Shown piece after piece: positions 13,282 to 23,400 of a stretch of DNA of 64,000 bases. The notes under the pieces are model-generated. The model did no database searches and was not told the origin of the DNA. It worked only from the letters and a program-made list of their open reading frames with translations. A program made the translations under genes and the position numbers. The DNA comes from Siderastrea siderea (Eukaryota; Cnidaria; Anthozoa; Scleractinia; Rhizangiidae), in NCBI GenBank assembly GCA_964030785.1, contig OZ034967.1, forward strand, positions 46,250,033 through 46,314,032, given 5' to 3'. The first letter of the stretch is position 1, and the number at the start of each line of letters is the position of its first letter.

Positions 13282-13366
13282 TCACCGAAGTAGAGGAGAA
13301 TAGTGGTGGATATTTGCCGAAACGCGAGGCGGCGAGGTAAATATCCACGACCCTTCTCCGACACTA
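13282..13366. repeat. Hairpin-forming repeat
   Basis: GGAGAATAGTGGTGGATATT on the left faces AAATATCCACGACCCTTCTCC on the right (imperfect inverted repeats), separated by CCGAAACGCGAGGCGG. It abuts the Penelope RT fragment, and the short frame starting at 13303 begins inside this hairpin, so that start is not a real gene start. Confidence 0.45.
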
Positions 13367-13368
13367 AG

Positions 13369-13474
13369 GTGTACGTGTTCTACACGTTTACTAAAATACA
13401 CAAACCAACTCCGGTTGGAAGACCTATAATATCTGGTTACGATGGTTCGTCAAAAAGACTGTCATCATTTATAA
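13369..13474 (+). pseudogene. Penelope-like element reverse transcriptase fragment
   Basis: About 34 codons survive, including FYTFTKIHKP and VGRPIISGYDGSSKRLSSFI. These fit the conserved Penelope-like RT pattern of a K-[IL]-H-K-P motif followed by a GRPI(V/I)S segment. Everything else of the RT and GIY-YIG nuclease is missing. The coding sequence stops where a repeat terminus (ATTTTGGATTTATC) begins. Family assignment is from motif recognition. Confidence 0.6.
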
Positions 13475-13745
13475 AAATTTTGGATTTATCAAAATAACTG
13501 AGTTGATAAGGTAAATTGGCCACCGTAAAGAGATTGAAAGCTGACGTTTCGAGCGTTGTTAGCCCTTCGTCAGAGCAAATCGAGGAATATTGGGTTGGTT
13601 TATATAGAGAGTGGTGAGGCTACGCTATTGGTAGGAACGTGGCAACGTGAAAAACAAGAATAGAAGTTTTAGCCACTGATGCCATCATGTCACTAGGTGT
13701 GGGAGCACATTGAAGAATACTAGGGCAGAGAAGTTGAAACGTTTT
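13475..13745 (-). mobile_element. Penelope-like element terminal region
   Basis: It starts with AATTTTGGATTTATC and contains GTTGATAAGGTAAATTGGCC, followed by a hammerhead-like motif. The same block recurs at 32641-32760 without any RT sequence, so it is an independent dispersed terminal unit. The motif is read on the minus strand although the adjoining RT fragment is on the plus strand. Confidence 0.5.
13542..13574 (-). ncRNA. Hammerhead-like self-cleaving ribozyme motif
   Basis: The minus strand gives CTGACGA (13573-13567), a GGGC...GCTC stem-loop, GAAA (13550-13547) and CGTC. These are the CUGANGA and GAAA core boxes and a GUC cleavage triplet. GCT before the core can pair with AGC after it as helix I, and helix III is almost absent. 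Small hammerheads with a minimal helix III are known in Penelope-like elements. Activity is inferred from the intact core only. Confidence 0.55.
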
Positions 13746-14634
13746 TTACCAATAGCCTTCCAGAACTCGCTGTAAGGTGGAAGTCAGCGAATTAAAACTG
13801 ATGGGTTGGGATGAGGGAATCACATGCGTTTCAAAATAAAACAAACATTCGGAAGGTGTCGGCCCCGCGAGGCCCCTCCCTAGATCCGCCATTGCCAATC
13901 CCTCATTACCTATCCTGGGACTATCTCTCTTCACCGGAACGTATCACTCCAGGCCCTACTTGTCCTCCTTGGGGATCAGTGCCTTGTATATTTTTTGCGG
14001 TGAATCTCGTAAGCTTTGAGTCATCTTTTGATTCAATTTGCAGCTGTACTTACGGGTTAATTGTTTCCTGTTTCAAAGCTCGGGTGGGCTCCTAGGAGTT
14101 CGGGGCCTTACGTATGTCATTCTAGGCCGAGTCATGTTTAGTCTGGTCACAAAATGAAATATGTTTTCTACGAAAAAGTGTTTCTATTGGGTTTGAATAA
14201 ATCATGGCCAAATAATAATTATTCTGAGCATGGTTAAAACTGCCGATCCAAGGCAATTCAAACACGTTCTGAGGAAGGTGCACGAAGTGAGACTAAATTT
14301 CAGAATGAATGCAACAGTACGTTTGAATATTCCATTCTTTGGTGCTAAACCATTGACCATACCGTCTCTTAATCCATTGCGACTTTGTCGTGAATATCGC
14401 TTTAACCTTTGCGATTTCGTAGAGCTTTTTCCGTACATAGAGATCCAATAGATGACCAAAATTGTTCAAAATGCTTCGATAATTGTACTTGAAAAGCATA
14501 TTGCTGCGGGAATTTAATCTTGCGAATGAAGGAAATTTTGGGTTTTGTGGGAACTAATTTTTGCTATTGGGAAAAACTGTTATCGCTATCTCGAACTTCC
14601 GTTACCTCAAACATACTTTGTTTCTTATGCATGT
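13746..14634. other. No supported gene
   Basis: Only short overlapping frames on both strands, without motifs or splice context. Confidence 0.4.
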
Positions 14635-14800
14635 CAGCCCCGTATAGTCCGGTCCGTTAAGGGAAAAATCGTGACAAATCACGTAAAAGCATTAAATTTG
14701 GCACACGTATTCTTGAGACCATATAAAACAAATTGAGAAGGGGTGCCACGAGATCCGAGCATCCGGGGGGCCGTGAAACGCAAATCTATTGACAAGAACT
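14635..14800 (+). repeat. Dispersed repeat, inverted partner at 17.5 kb
   Basis: It shares ATCGTGACAAATC, TATAAAACAAAT, GGGGTGCCACG and GATCCGAG, in this order, with the reverse complement of 17510-17690. Both copies translate to similar peptides (for example GVPRDPSI), which may reflect an old coding origin. The present copy is interrupted by TGA. Confidence 0.5.
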
Positions 14801-15858
14801 TGGTCACAGGACAACCAGGCTCACCAACAAATCACCAATAGCAAAATAGAATTGTTGTAGGGAACTTTTTGACTGATTTCATCAGCGAACAGAGCAAATG
14901 ATAATAAACAGTCATTAGAGTTATTTGCCACATCAAATCCACATACTGTATGCATATTTGTCTACCAAGAGATCTGCTCATGATCCTGGGCGTCCTGTGG
15001 TTAAATAGATTACTGGCCCTGACTGGTGGACAACAAACATAAGCCGGACTAATGGGAAATAAAGCCTATCCCAAACGGGTTAAGCAGCTTATCTAAGTCT
15101 TAGTTCAAGCTTTCTTTTGACAAAGACATATCTGGGAGAGAAATTTCTTTTCTAATTAAAAAACGCTACAAATAAACCAACATATTCAATAATTCAATTT
15201 GTGATCACTCAGCCACGCATACTGTAGATCTCGAGATCGATCGTTAGAAGAGATAAAGGCCGACAAAGTATGACAACAAAAGCATCAAAAGGCATCAGTT
15301 AGTTAGAATGACGTGGCAACTTCAGAATTTTTTCACCAAACTGGAGAAGGGTATTTTTATCGGTTAATCTGTCATTCTCTCTGGTGTAAATAGAAGCCTG
15401 CGCGCATGGCAGGCATTAATTAAAAACGTCTGTTCTGCGGGTGGTGGTAGGTGTGAACTGCTAAGGCTGCTAGCTACATTCAGAGGAAAAACAAATACAT
15501 GTGATTGTAAAAATAAAATAACGAAGCAATAACATTTTTTACGTTAATCGTGAAGAACACGTAATGTTGTCAGAGAAGATTCTGGCCTATTACAATAACC
15601 ATCCCCTCTGATCTACGCGTTATTCAAAAGACCAACACTGAAACTCTAAGATGGTAATATTTACGTCCCTCGCTATTCTAGGGCGAAAGATTGAGCTCGT
15701 CGCCGTAACTAGGCCTTCTGCTCTCCGTTTATGCCTTGTATTCGGAATCTAATGGTCGCCAGTGATTTAGCGTGATTAATGTTTTACGCGTTTTTCAGAC
15801 GAACGCTCGCCTGAAACATACAATAAAATCCTGTTCTACAGACCTCGGCGTCTTTTCT
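14801..15858. other. No supported gene
   Basis: No coding frame over 60 codons with any feature, and no TE termini recognised. Confidence 0.4.
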
Positions 15859-15860
15859 TA

Positions 15861-16215
15861 GGGGCACCCAAAGAGAAACTGTTAGCAAAATACTTAAAAT
15901 ATCATTTCCTGGTTTCTAAGATTGTTACCGAGCTTTTTAAGGGCATATTTGTGTGAGCTCATACGGGTTGAACTGTTCGGCGTTTTGAGCTGAAAATCGT
16001 TAAGGCGCGCTAGCTGACCTTATTTTACACTCTAAATGACATATTTGTCCTTCCGAAGATAAAAGGAATTAATCAGTCACCTTTTTAAGAAAATCGGTGA
16101 GGTGATGTTTCGCCACAGAAATCTATAGTTTTCACTGCAATTAAATCCGAATATCTAAGGCGACTTCGGTCTGCCGAACAGATATTCCTCCGAAAACGAA
16201 CCGTTGGGTGCCCCT
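15861..16215. mobile_element. MITE with GGGGCACCCAA terminal repeats
   Basis: The left end is AGGGGCACCCAA (about 15860) and the right end is its exact inverse, TTGGGTGCCCCT (16204-16215), 355 bases apart. The interior is non-coding. The target duplication is not clear. Confidence 0.55.
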
Positions 16216-16439
16216 GTTTTCTCAGAGGGAGGGATTAGATTAATGTTATCGGTATAAGCAATGTTAAGTACCCGATGCGGTGTACTGAATTAAGAACTGC
16301 AAGACAAAAAAGAAAGAAAAACGTACGATGCTGGAAAAAGTGGTGACTAATCGCTGGAGCTGGTTGACTACCGTGAAAGAGAGCTTAGCAAGCATGCATG
16401 CTTCTTATGGTACTCGCTGGTGACATACGACTCATGGCA

Positions 16440-16701
16440 GATTGAACTGAGCGTTACCAATTTCAGAATTATATGAAGATCATCGCAGTGAAGGTGTTTC
16501 AACTTAAGCAGTTGAAAAGAAGAAACCTGAAAAAATTCAGGCTTGAACGGGAATCGAACCCATAACCTCTGCGATACCGGTGCAGTGCTCTAACCAACTG
16601 TGAGCTATCAAGCCAACTGGGAGCTGGTCAATTGAGAGTATTTATCCCGTAGATGGAGAAATGAACATTAATATATGAAATAATCATAGCGCTCTAGAGC
16701 G

Positions 16702-16733
<32 letters not shown>

Positions 16734-16845
16734 TTCCCGTTCAAGCCTGAATTCTTTCAGGTTTCTTCTTTTCAACTGTTTAAGTTGAAACACGTTCAAT
16801 GTGATGATCTTCATATAATTCTATCATTATCCGCAGTTCAGATAT
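16440..16845. repeat. Inverted pair of tRNA-derived SINEs
   Basis: The left copy (tRNA-like part 16540-16614, minus strand) has an A-box region TAGCTCACAGTTGGTTAGAG, a B box GGTTCGATTCC and complementary acceptor ends GGCTTGA/TCAAGCC. The right copy (from about 16688, plus strand) lacks the A box but has the same CATGGGTTCGATTCCCGTTC and tail. Both tails contain TCAGGTTTCTTCTTTTCAAC in opposite orientation, so the region could fold into a long hairpin. An extra base in the D-arm and a weak anticodon stem argue against a working tRNA. Confidence 0.65.
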
Positions 16846-16849
16846 ATGT

Positions 16850-17505
16850 TTATTTCATATATTAATGTTCGTTACCAATTTTGTTTCGTCAGTCATTGTA
16901 CTGTGAATTTAACTGACGTTTAAAGTAAAGGCAGATATGTCAGTGACCTTAAAATGTCTCTCGCGATATGTTTTTCTTAACAGTACACTTAAAAAATCTG
17001 ACATTTTCCAGATTTCTCGTCAACCCGACTTGCTTTTATTGTCTAGAGGAACTTAATGGGGGAGAGGTTGTAAAGAAACGTAATTCAAAACAGTTAATAA
17101 CGGAAGTAAGTTCTTTATGTTATCCTTCTCCTAAATGGGTCGGCGTACATGTTCCTGAACGTATGACGAAAATAACCCAAAATAAGTAATGCTTGAATAG
17201 CAATAGCAGGCAACGGTTTCCTTTGCGATTTGAGCTGCTGATTTGGGACTGTTTGTCGACTAATTCGAACTAATAATTATTCGTTCCCTTAACAGTTATC
17301 GGAAGTGTAACGATTCAGTTTGTTAAGCCTATTTGACCACAGGAAACCCAGGCAAGCGACAAGGGAGGGGAAAATGCAAGGATATGTGGCTCGTTAAACT
17401 TAAACGGCTGTTTGTTGTCATTTTCTGTCGTTCGTTGACAAGGCCAGTGAAAGAAGCCCATCAAATCCTTTTCAGTTTGCCAGTGAGTGGGCTGTTCATG
17501 AGCGT
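16850..17505. other. No supported gene
   Basis: Short frames only. ATTTCATATATTAATGTTCG at 16855 is the inverse of a stretch in the SINE spacer at about 16660. Confidence 0.35.
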
Positions 17506-17509
17506 GGGA

Positions 17510-17690
17510 TTCCTGTGACCATGAATGAAAATTAATTTGTGTGCTGTGGCCCCCTGGATACTCGGATCACGTGGCACCCCTTGTAAATTTGTTTTATAGG
17601 CTCTCAATGACATGTATGCCAAATTTGGTGCTTTTACGCGATTTGTCACGATTTTCGTAAATTTCGACGCTAACGGACTGGACTAGTAGC
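17510..17690 (-). repeat. Dispersed repeat, inverted partner of 14.6 kb copy
   Basis: The reverse complement carries GTCCGTTAGCG, ATCGTGACAAATCGCG, TATAAAACAAATTTAC and GGGGTGCCACGTGATCCG, co-linear with 14635-14800. The short minus-strand frame across it is protein-like in the same places as the other copy. Confidence 0.5.
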
Positions 17691-18360
17691 AGGTCTGAAA
17701 TAACTGGGGGGGGGGGGCGAGCAAATTGGCCTAGTCAAAGCCCCCCATCCCTCGTCAAAATGGTCATAAGGCGTACAGAAATTCATGTCAGATAGGTACT
17801 AACACTGTTCACAATGCCACAGTTTGTGTCGATTTCGTCAAAAGGGACACCTTTATGGCGACAAATTTGCCAAAAAAGCTGCTTCCTGTTTGCTTTTTCC
17901 CCGAAAAAGTTGTTGGCAACATCCACCAGATTTATAGCATCAGTTTTAAAAAAGTATCCTTAAAGTTACAAGGTCTGTCAAAATTCAAACATTTCGACAG
18001 CTAAGCTACGCGGGAATTTCGGACCTGTTTTACCCAACGTTTGTCACTAGATGGGCTTAAAGCTTTTAGTAAATACACAGCAGTCGCTTAGCTATTAAAG
18101 GTCCTTCACAGCTTTAAGCTAAACTACCAGGGTCAAGGTGATATGGGTGAAGAAAGACATTGGTAAGGAACCTGGGCGACTGAAATGTGAGGTGGGCTAG
18201 CAGATTTTTTAAGCCCACTTGCACGGTGGCTAGTGACTCAACAGCTGTCGAACCCTGTTAAAGGTTCTGAAATTATAAAAGGCACTTTTAGTATCAGCAT
18301 TCAAGAGTGATTGTTGCACATTAAGTTGTTTTAATTTTTTATTTTTTGGCACATTAACTG
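17691..18360. other. No supported gene
   Basis: It contains a G run at 17706-17717. No credible coding frame was found. Confidence 0.35.
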
Positions 18361-18364
18361 TAAT

Positions 18365-18770
18365 GTTTTTTAAGAATAAAACACAAACAGCAGTGATAAA
18401 CATTGTGAATAAACGTATTTTGATTAACTTGACGTTTCGTATGCTAGTCAACATACATTTTCAAAAGTTACCGTTACAGTGTTTGAAAATTTGTCTTTGA
18501 ATTTTAACGTTAGTAGTGAAAAGCTGTTGCTTTTTCAGCTACAGCTTCTCAGGACAGACAGTCCGAAGTATTAAATTACTGCTAAGAGCGTTTTTCTTAA
18601 TCTCGGTTCCAGACCCTTATTGTAAACTATATAAACAGTTTTCAAACACTGCAACGGTAACTTTTGAAAATGTATGTTGACTAGCATACGAAACGTCAAG
18701 TTAATCAAAATGCGTTTATTCACAATGTTTGTCACTGCTGTTTGTGTTTTATTCTTAATCAAGCTACGAT
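18365..18770. mobile_element. Foldback element with about 115-bp inverted arms
   Basis: The left arm (about 18374-18490) is the near-exact reverse complement of the right arm (about 18650-18763); both contain TTGACGTTTCGTATGCTAG and AACATACATTTTCAAAAG in opposite senses. The spacer is about 160 bases. Within each arm GTATG...CATAC can form a small stem next to GAAACGTC, reminiscent of the hammerhead-like termini elsewhere, but the CUGANGA box is not intact. Confidence 0.6.
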
Positions 18771-20119
18771 GGCCTAAGAACAAAAGTTTATATGTAATGT
18801 TTTTTTTATCTTCCAAAAATTCTGGGGGGGGGGTGCCAAGATTACTCAGGTGCTCACTTTATTAGTACAATCAGCTTTCAATCAGTTTTCTCGGTCATAT
18901 CATGACACACCATATAAAACGATGAAGAATTTAAACTACTAGTGGTGTTCAAAACTGTTCGTCGAATTTTTAGATGATGTTTAAAGGTCACTTGTATTTT
19001 AAATTCTTATTTACGCTTGCACTCGTACAGTTTCCAAAATACTCAATATTAAGAAATTAAGGAATACTAAAACAAGTTTAAAAAACGCAATTTAGTTACA
19101 ACATCTCTAGAACAGTTAAGAATTCATTCGCAGCATGAATGGTCTGGCAATGTTGTCTATCAAATATCTATCTACAATGTAATGCAGGCTACATGGGATT
19201 GACAGAAAAGACAGTAAAACCAACAGAACTCAAATCCACCGTGCCGAAAAGATGGCGACTGGTACATTTACCCATAGTTCTTAGCGCAGAAAAACCCTAA
19301 AAACGCTCATAAAAAACGCGAAGAAAAGTTCTTAAGACTTCAAACTTAGCATACACAATGTTGTTAGCAAAGGAATAAATTTACGCAAAAAATATGACTT
19401 TTTATGTGCCTATTGGGCGTGTTAGGTTCGCAAGGTATTGTGGTAAAAATGTACAGCTGCCGTCTTTTTCCGCATGGTGGATTATCCATTCACTTTCTTA
19501 AGTTAGCTTTGGCTTATGTTTGGTAATGCTAGGGTCTTAGTTTCTTCTTATATCTATAATCTTCACATTTATTCAAGGGTATATTTTTTGCTAGCCCGTA
19601 GCACACGATTGTAAATAGGGAGCTTAAGCAACAACGACCGCGACGGGAAGGAAAGCGTCCGATTAAAAGTCCCTTTACAATCTTTTAAACGTCTTTGCGA
19701 TTATTCCAACTCATTTTATCTGTCTAATGTAGTCGAACTAACTAGAGCTTAATTTGTAAGGACGGCATTACACTTCAGGGAGAAAAACGAAAATTCAACG
19801 TCGTGCGTTCACGTTCTACATAAAACTTTGAATTTGGCCATTTCACGTTGTAGCTGTGCACAGAACGGCAAAAAATGTACCAAAAAGTATAACCCACGTG
19901 CAGAGCCATTGTTCAGCTGATCAAAGCTTTTGTTTTGTGGCGTTATCACTAGTCGTCGAGGTCGTGTTTGCTTAAGCTCCCTAATAGCAAAACCAGCACA
20001 ATAAAATCTGGTCAATTAGCCATCTTTTAAGTTACCGTTGAGATCATTCGCTTTCGTGGATCCACACCAAAGTGTTAACCCATGCCAACCAGAAATTCCT
20101 TGTACTGAAGTCTGTGGCC

Positions 20120-20430
20120 TCAAACTGGCGCGCTTCCTTTACTGTTGAAGTTATCTTTCTTAGACACTGTGATATCACTACACGAGCTCGACCTCACTGG
20201 CAATGGCTGAGTTATATTTTGGCGATTTGCAGGACTACCTCCTACGATTGGGTTAATAATATTCTCAACACCCTCGTAGCCTCCACCGTCTGCCTGGTCA
20301 ACCAGACGTTGATTCCCAGGGTCATTATTATAATTATTCCTTTTTTTGCGACGCCACCAAATAACCAATCCGACGACAGAGACAGTGGGAACAAGAGCAA
20401 CAATTGGAATGTAGATTTCTTCCCGCCCAT
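20120..20430 (-). CDS. Gene A exon 6 (TM helix and tail)
   Basis: The acceptor TTACAG is followed by GREEIYIPIVALV...VIWW (one TM segment), the stop-transfer RRKKR and a tail of about 77 residues ending at a TGA (20122-20120). The tail has YEGV and a C-terminal SSSCSDITVSKKD block that is conserved in genes B and C, suggesting selection on it. Confidence 0.8.
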
Positions 20431-23400
20431 CTGTAACAAGAAGAATGATTATTGTTATCCTTAGGACAGCTTACCGAAAAAAAACTTTTCATGAGCACCT
20501 GCTGAGCACTGACTGACTAAATGAATGAATGAATGAATGAATGAATGAATGAATGAATGAATGAATGAATGAATGAATGAATGAATGAATGAATGAATGA
20601 ATGAATGAATGAATGAATGAATGAATGAATGAATGAATGAATGAATGAATGAATGAATGAATGAATGAATGAATGACTTTATTGTTAAAGTGTTTAGGTT
20701 AACTAATTTTGGACACTGTTAAAAGCTATCATAGAAATTAAAAGTACAATTGCTAAATTAATAAATTGCCAATTTAGTTTGAGGGAAAAAACGTCTATCA
20801 CTGTTTTAAGAGTGATAAGATGACAACAAAAATCCATACAGTAACAGGGGGGTAAGTATATTGCTGCACTGAAACCGACTTTCTGTGCTCCGAATTGTCC
20901 TTAAGAATCTAGGTAAGAAAACCATTAAAAGCGGTATTTGGTATAGAATTTGAGAGTTACTTCATTGATCTCCAGTTTGTGAACTTAGGTGCGAAAACAA
21001 ATAGAATTCGAACTTTCTTTATCCGGTTATTATAGCGGAAGTCAAATTAACATCTCAGAATATTACCTCCAACTTGTAAATAACAATTGCTTTAGTGTCA
21101 GTTCTATTAGTATTTAAAAAGTGACGATCACCAACAACACTAGACAACTTACATCAACTCCCTATTTTCCTTTTCTAATCATGCGTGATTAGAATCAGGC
21201 GTGTTAAGCGTAGGTTTGTTGGTTCTACACTCTTTGTGAGTAACTATGGTTATATTCTTCAATTAAAAAAAAACGTATAACACCGGCAAGACGTTTATCC
21301 TCTCACTGGTTCCAGGTTCTCATGTTGTGCGCACAACTGTGACACTGTTTAACTCACTTGAATCAGTTGGATCGACCATCGGGTCGTTCGTTGGATCACC
21401 TGTGCAACCATTTGGACATGCGCATCTGTGGGTCAGCGTGAATGTCTAAAGGAAGAAGGACAGAAACGTTACTGGCAACACTAGTTCAAGAAATTTCTTA
21501 TTACTTCTTTTTATTGTATGGCTAGAACTTGTAAATATATAACGCGCGTTGTGATTGGCCAATACTCGGGGCTGGATTTTCCCGTAATGCCACAGGTATT
21601 ATGAGCTATGTTAATGCGCGGCAGGTAAAGCGGGAATATAGAAAAAGTGAAAGTACATTTGATTCAAATTGTCTCTTTTCATTTAGCTTCAAATCACTTG
21701 AACTGTGTCTTTCAAGATTTCTACTTTTTCTTGTGCGATATAATTTTTTTGTGTGTGAAATAAATTAAAACTGCTGAGTTATGAATGCTTTCCGGTAAAC
21801 TGTTTCCTTCATCCCAATCACCCACGACTCGCTTTTTTTAAAGTAGTAGGGTGTTAGACACAGCCATATAATAAACTTCTTATTAACTCTCACTAGCTCA
21901 GGCCCGTCCTGGGAGAATATTGCCTTCAGTCTTTCTTGTACGGACCTCGCTTCGCTCGTTCCGTACCAGAAAGACCTCGGGCAATATTCTCCCAGTAAGG
22001 CCCTCGGGTTCGGTTAATAAGAAGTAAATAATGATATATCATGTTATATTGAAGCTGAAAAGCCCTTTTGAGGGAGGTGCAATAAAATATGTGTCAAATT
22101 CGCATATATTTTTGTATTTTGAATGTATTATGTTTTTATTTTACCTTACCCGTTCGGTACGATCATTATCAACTTTAAATTCTGCGTCCTTTTTACTTGT
22201 TTTGCTTTGATCGCAAATCAGTCTCACCCTGGGGTACCATTCCTCAGTGAAGTCACTAAAAAAGTGAGAGAGGAGGTGTGTGAGGATTTAATTACACTGT
22301 TTTGATCCACATATCACCCCGAGGTTGAATGCGGTTGATTGCTCGCAATGCAATGGGATTATAACCGAGCGTTGTGCGTAGGTACAGATAACCAAAAGAA
22401 TATTAAACTGTACATACTGAGACTTATATATCAGCTCTGGTGTCCTGGAAACACTATCGTAACCCCACGTTAATCCGTCCACTTCGCCTATTTTTGTGTA
22501 AGCTGATCTTATCACAGTCCACTGACATATCTAAACAAAGGATTAAAAGCAACGGCAGTGAAACATAACAGGTTAAAATACCAGGTAATTTTTATGTTGT
22601 ACAGAGCAATGTTTGTGATTAATATCCAGCAAGTTTCTTTTAACTTATGTGGTGCGCCTTAGAGTGAGGTTGATGGTAATACACAGTCCACTGATATTAA
22701 TCCCAAGCGAAAAATCAGTACTGGTTTTTTAAGTGGTTTTATTCCTTACTAAATATGCCAGTGATGCATCGTGAAGTTGTGATAACCCTACTCCTTTTTT
22801 TCCAGTTTGTATTTGGAACACCACACAAAAATAGCTCCAGTACAATTAATCTGCACTGTATCTGCGATGTTACCTAATTTGTTATGCATTTGTTGTAAAC
22901 TTACGGCTACATTGCCGCTGCAGTCACTTCTATCTTTGTCTCCTAAAACAAAAGGTTTGCAAGGGCTGTAGCTGTATTTGTATCCAACTGAACCCGTCGC
23001 CTCAAAGCTGTTGAAAAAAAAAATTCAGGCAATGACCTGCTGAGTCTAGAATGGCATTAGTACATACGAACGCGCTCTGTGATTAACAATAATCCCACAA
23101 AATCGAATCGTACACCAGCTCCACACGCCGTGTTCGCTCCGGCAAGGCCTCGTTCCCGGGTCTTTCACCTCCCCACCCCAGAAAGAGATGAAAGAGCCTG
23201 GGAATGAGATTGGTGTATAATATATCTACCTGGCGTGGGTTTCTCGAAAGCCCCGAAACTTTTCGGGCCGATTTCGGGCACCATAATTTACACTGTTTCT
23301 TGTAAACAAAGAAGTTTCTAAGCAGGAACCTTATCTTTAATTTAAATATTTCTTTTCTTGGGGACATAAGTTAACAGCTTTGTAGAATGATTGGTTCGTA

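Larger units (their letters stand above)
18431..22024. repeat. Segmental duplication, block A (partner 53128-64000)
   Basis: Apart from the (TGAA)n arrays and an internal insertion in the partner, the sequence runs co-linear with 53128-55312 and 62738-64000, with only a few differences per hundred bases. It holds the 3' part of gene A. The left breakpoint lies inside the foldback element, whose left arm is truncated in the partner copy. Similarity runs to the right edge of the window, so the duplication is probably longer. Confidence 0.85.

Noticed and set aside
16540..16614. Possible tRNA gene (anticodon loop would read GGT)
   Set aside because: D-arm has an extra base, position 33 is not T, and an inverted SINE copy with the same tail lies beside it.
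20072..20464. Plus-strand 130-codon frame, and its copy at 54851-55252
   Set aside because: Antisense of the TM/tail exon of genes A and B. The minus strand has splice sites, a TM helix and conservation with gene C.
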